From Candidatus Nealsoniibacteriota bacterium (lineage in GTDB: Bacteria > Patescibacteriota > Minisyncoccia > Minisyncoccales > GWA2-38-27), in the NCBI GenBank assembly GCA_003556925.1, contig PWQC01000015.1, forward strand, positions 1-6,652: a stretch of DNA of 6,652 nucleotides, given 5' to 3'. Shown piece after piece: positions 4,249 to 6,652 of the stretch (positions within the stretch are counted from its first letter, which is position 1; every line of letters starts with the position of its first letter). The translations under genes and the position numbers were made by a program. Under the pieces are notes generated by a model that made no database searches, was not told the DNA's origin, and worked only from the letters and a program-made list of their open reading frames with translations.

Positions 4249-5455
4249 CCTTTATTTCGATTTCTATCTTTTCAAGACTCTCAGGAGCCCTTCTTCTTAA
4301 AAAAGACCAAGACTTAATCTCTACCTCGGAGACAACGTCTTTTTTTTGTAACTCGTTCTTTGCTTCTTCGCTAGATTTAAGAACCACCATTCTTTTTAAC
4401 TCTAAAATGTCTATCTCTGGATAAACCTCTAAGACAAAGGTAGCTTTTAGCTCTTCTTCCTCTAAGCTTTCATAATTGATAGTTAAGCTATCCTCTTTTA
4501 TCAACATTCCTTCCAACTCTTCCGAGGCGAAGCTGCGAATAAGATCTTTTATCTCACTCTCTTTTAAAATAAGGCCGGTTGCTTTAAGCTCTGTTTCAAA
4601 AGAAAAAGATTCTTGAACTGCTCCCGCCTCAACCATAGAAGAGGCTTCTAATACTTGGTAGCTTATACTCGGAATTATTAAAGAAAAACCTTGAGGTGTC
4701 TTTTCCAGTAAACTTTCTTTGACTTCTTTTTCCAGCCTTGTTATTAATTGCCTTTCCGCTTCATTTAAATCTTCTTGAGTAACTTGGCTCTTTTCCTGCC
4801 TAACACCTCCCTCCATCTTTTCATAAGACTTGCCAAAAAAGGTGGTATATCTTGCCGTACCAGCAAAGCCGGGAATTGAAAAAGTAGAAGGCTTAATATT
4901 ATATTCCGGACCGGCTTCGGCGGCGACTACTTCAATATCTAAGTGTCCTGGGACGAGCTTTGTTCCTTCATAACTTCCTCCGGGAATTGTTTCAGCTTGA
5001 ACAGACCTAAAAAGCTCTCCGTCGGAAGAGATAAATCTAGTATTGGCCACTAAGGGCTGATTTTCGGTAGAGTGTTCGTTATAAACTCGAATAGTGCCTG
5101 AGGCTTTTTCTTCTACTAACTGTTTTCCGGTCGCTAAAAACTCTTGAGATTCTTTTTTATTTTCTTCCAATCTTCTAACCGCCACCGTATTGGTAGTATA
5201 GACGGTATGTTCAATCTCCGAATCTAAATTAATTGTTTCTTGAATTTCTAAAGAAGTTACTTCGGGGATTACTTGAATTAAAATTGGAGAAGAAAAAGAG
5301 CGAACAGAAAAAACGACTAATAGAAAAAGAAAAACGACTAAAAAAGAATAAAAAAGCATCCTGTTCATCTTAAAGGACTTTTTAACTTTTTTTTCTTTAT
5401 AAAGAGGCTTCTCCTCTTTTTTAGGTGGGATGATATCAAAAAATTTTTTTTCCAT
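4241..5455 (-). CDS. Single-pass membrane protein with baseplate-J-like extracytoplasmic domain
   Basis: No established name is recognised. The 404 residues show a basic cytoplasmic head (1-33), one transmembrane helix (about 34-51, LFYSFLVVFLFLLVVFSV) and a large outer region; Lys/Arg before the helix indicates N-in, C-out. Residues 118-217 (KASGTIRVYN, PLVANTRFISSDGELFR, IPGG, VAAEAGPEYNI, FSIPGFAGTARYTTFFGKS, MEGG) resemble the phage baseplate J/gp47 fold found in some cell-envelope proteins. Residues about 225-404 are mixed helix/strand with no motif I know. There are no cysteines. The head carries FFDIIPPK (5-12), reminiscent of the INLLP motif with which PilN binds PilM. It overlaps the upstream actin-like gene by 20 nt, so the two are probably coupled and may interact. 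The fold call is moderately secure; a role in an envelope or pilus-like assembly is inference. Confidence 0.65.
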   Translation of the reverse strand: MEKKFFDIIPPKKEEKPLYKEKKVKKSFKMNRMLFYSFLVVFLFLLVVFSVRSFSSPILIQVIPEVTSLEIQETINLDSEIEHTVYTTNTVAVRRLEENKKESQEFLATGKQLVEEKASGTIRVYNEHSTENQPLVANTRFISSDGELFRSVQAETIPGGSYEGTKLVPGHLDIEVVAAEAGPEYNIKPSTFSIPGFAGTARYTTFFGKSYEKMEGGVRQEKSQVTQEDLNEAERQLITRLEKEVKESLLEKTPQGFSLIIPSISYQVLEASSMVEAGAVQESFSFETELKATGLILKESEIKDLIRSFASEELEGMLIKEDSLTINYESLEEEELKATFVLEVYPEIDILELKRMVVLKSSEEAKNELQKKDVVSEVEIKSWSFLRRRAPESLEKIEIEIKVD

Positions 5456-6347
5456 AATTAGTTAAAAGAAAGCAACTAAAACACTGCCTCTTTCTATTAC
5501 CTTTTAACATATTGTCAAATTTTTTCAACTGCCAGAGAAAACTTCCCTTGAAAATAGAGCTCGCTTCGGGTAAAAGACTGCCTCCTCCGAAGAGATAAGT
5601 GGGCTTTAAAAAAGAGTTAAAGTTTTCTTGAAAGTTTTGCTCTTGGAATAATTCTTTTACTTTTTTCTGAGCCGAGGGAGTTAATTCACCATTAGAATAC
5701 CTCTCCTTTAATACACGGGCATCTTTCAAGCTAATATTTAATTTTCCAGCCAAAATTTTAGAAAAGAACTTTCCGCCAACTTCGACCTGAGAGATATTAT
5801 TTAAGACCCCCTGCTCTATCTCAAAGATACGAGTAACTTCTCCTCCTATATCTATTATAAAGCAGTCATGATCAGGATAAGGAATTATTTCGGGCAAAGA
5901 AAAGATCTCTAAATTTTTGAATATTTTTTCTAAGAGAGCCGTCTCTTTAGAAAAGCTCATTAAAAATTTGATCTCTATCCCCTTTCCTTGATAACCGATA
6001 AGATGATCTACCTTGTATCCTTGAATTTTATACTCCAAAATTTTTATCTTTTTAAAAGAACAGCCTGAAGGCAAAAAAGATTCTTCAATCTTTTTAAGAA
6101 TTAAATTATTTTCTCTTTTGGATATACTTTTGTCCGGCTTCTCTCTCTGATAGAAAAATGATCTAACTTGAGATTCAATTATATCTCCCGTCAAAACAAC
6201 ATCTGCCTGATTAAATTTTTCTAACTCTTTTAAAAGTTTTTTTTTCTTGTCAAAAAGAGTCGTTTCTTTAAAGTAGATTACTGAACATCTATTAGAATGA
6301 TAGATCTTAAGCGCCTCTGTTCCTATATCCAAATACACCTTATCCAT
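5436..6347 (-). CDS. FtsA/PilM-family actin-like ATPase
   Basis: Predicted cytoplasmic ATP-binding protein of the actin/Hsp70 superfamily. Phosphate-1 motif [11 protein letters not shown] lies at residues 5-15. A small inserted subdomain of FtsA/PilM type (about 78-155, opening [15 protein letters not shown]) follows. The phosphate-2 motif [18 protein letters not shown] is at 163-180, then [33 protein letters not shown] (188-220) and the adenosine motif [10 protein letters not shown] (251-260). At 303 residues it is shorter than FtsA (about 420) and nearer to PilM (about 350). The end ([14 protein letters not shown]) lacks a clear FtsA-like membrane-targeting helix. No ftsZ is nearby, and the next gene, overlapping by 20 nt, encodes a bitopic membrane protein, so a PilM-like partnership is favoured over cell division. 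The start overlaps the alaS stop as ATGGATAA; no Shine-Dalgarno. Confidence 0.75.
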   Translation of the reverse strand: MDKVYLDIGTEALKIYHSNRCSVIYFKETTLFDKKKKLLKELEKFNQADVVLTGDIIESQVRSFFYQREKPDKSISKRENNLILKKIEESFLPSGCSFKKIKILEYKIQGYKVDHLIGYQGKGIEIKFLMSFSKETALLEKIFKNLEIFSLPEIIPYPDHDCFIIDIGGEVTRIFEIEQGVLNNISQVEVGGKFFSKILAGKLNISLKDARVLKERYSNGELTPSAQKKVKELFQEQNFQENFNSFLKPTYLFGGGSLLPEASSIFKGSFLWQLKKFDNMLKGNRKRQCFSCFLLTNYGKKIF

Positions 6348-6652
6348 TTTTTAAAATCGCTTTAATTCGCCGCACTCCAGACGAAGAGCTCTCTTGCTTT
6401 ACTATCTTAAACTTACCTAATTCTTGAGTATTTTTTACATGAGGGCCTCCGCAAATTTCACAACTTACCCCTTCAATTGAATAAACTTTAACTTCTGCTC
6501 CATATTTAAAGATACCAACCGCCCCTCTTTTCTCGGCTTCTTTTAAATTCATCTCTTCTACCTGAACAGGAAGAGATTTCTCAATCGCTTTATTAACAAA
6601 GTCTTCAACTTTCTTCACCTCTTCGTCAGTCAATTTTGCTGGATGAGAAAAA
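6340..6652 (-). CDS. alaS: Alanyl-tRNA synthetase, C-terminal end (5' part beyond window)
   Basis: The frame is open to the window edge and begins [12 protein letters not shown], which corresponds to the FDFSH...(M/L)TDEEL region of AlaRS just inside its editing domain. It is therefore a fragment, not a gene starting at the internal TTG (6633). The visible 103 residues are the second half of the editing (SAD) domain: [41 protein letters not shown] and [22 protein letters not shown]. The zinc-ligand Cys and His of the C-x3-H motif are kept, but the usual CGGTH is CGGPH. The protein stops right after [12 protein letters not shown], so the dimerising C-Ala/DHHA1 domain of about 200 residues is absent. 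AlaRS charges tRNA-Ala, and the editing domain removes mischarged Ser or Gly. A free-standing AlaX editing protein cannot be fully excluded. It overlaps the next gene by 8 nt. Confidence 0.85.
   Translation of the reverse strand, partial: FSHPAKLTDEEVKKVEDFVNKAIEKSLPVQVEEMNLKEAEKRGAVGIFKYGAEVKVYSIEGVSCEICGGPHVKNTQELGKFKIVKQESSSSGVRRIKAILKNG

Noticed and set aside
4886..4900. TATAAT inside the membrane-protein gene
   Set aside because: Encodes EYNI of the baseplate-J-like domain, with no -35 partner and no gene start downstream.
5401..5420. Terminator-like hairpin on the plus strand (AAAGAGG, 5-nt loop, CCTCTTT, then T)
   Set aside because: It lies in the first 20 codons of the minus-strand membrane-protein gene and no plus-strand gene leads into it; probably a by-product of Lys/Glu codons.
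5436..6347. Cell-division FtsA
   Set aside because: Too short, no clear C-terminal membrane-targeting helix, no ftsZ/ftsQ context; a PilM-like actin is a better description.
6631..6633. TTG at 6633 as the start of a short 97-residue gene
   Set aside because: The frame continues upstream to the window edge with FSHPAK, which aligns to AlaRS, so the TTG is an internal Leu codon.
1..6652. Alternative genetic code (UGA as Gly)
   Set aside because: TGA terminates rpsK, rplQ and rplM at positions matching the family C-termini, and no in-frame TGA interrupts any gene.

Overview
The window is AT-rich and almost fully coding, and every supported gene lies on the minus strand (read from high to low coordinates). 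It looks like a chromosomal segment of a Candidate Phyla Radiation (Patescibacteria, probably Parcubacteria-like) bacterium. The signs are small ribosomal proteins with trimmed ends, a divergent alpha-subunit CTD in RNA polymerase, an alanyl-tRNA synthetase that stops right after its editing domain, an almost complete lack of Shine-Dalgarno sequences, and a compact layout of overlapping genes. TGA is a genuine stop (rpsK, rplQ and rplM end with it), so this is not a lineage that reads UGA as glycine. The phylum call is an inference from these traits; no 16S or marker search was possible.

Layout in direction of transcription. (1) 6652-4241: the 3' end of alaS, an FtsA/PilM-type actin-like ATPase, and a single-pass membrane protein with a baseplate-J-like outer domain. 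Overlaps of 8 and 20 nt suggest one co-transcribed unit. The last two resemble the PilM-PilN logic of type IV pilus assembly: a cytoplasmic actin-like protein plus a bitopic partner carrying a short N-terminal hydrophobic-Pro motif. The outer domain is not that of PilN. This pair is the least ordinary part of the window.

(2) 4248-371: a ribosomal/transcription operon with its own strong promoter (TTGACT, 17 bp, TATACT), whose -35 box overlaps the stop codon of the upstream gene. Order: infA, rpmJ, rpsM, rpsK, rpsD, rpoA, rplQ, rplM, rpsI. It is the classic alpha operon joined directly to the L13-S9 pair, and it ends in a Rho-independent terminator at about 371-406. The genes are spaced by 13 nt or less, or overlap as ATGA or ATGNNTAA, so translation is probably coupled by termination-reinitiation. 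The nine products serve the 30S head, body and P site (S13, S11, S4, S9), the 50S (L36, L17, L13), initiation (IF-1) and transcription (RNAP alpha).

(3) 363-1: immediately after the terminator, an extended -10 promoter drives, apparently without a leader, a gene whose N-terminal 115 residues are a charged coiled-coil region running into what looks like the first WD40 repeat. The gene runs off the window.

No tRNA, rRNA, CRISPR array, insertion sequence or origin was seen, and there is no gene-free stretch longer than 70 nt. Non-coding signals of note are the two promoters, the terminator, one plausible Shine-Dalgarno (rpsM) and a perfect 20-bp palindrome inside the 3' end of rpsD just before rpoA.
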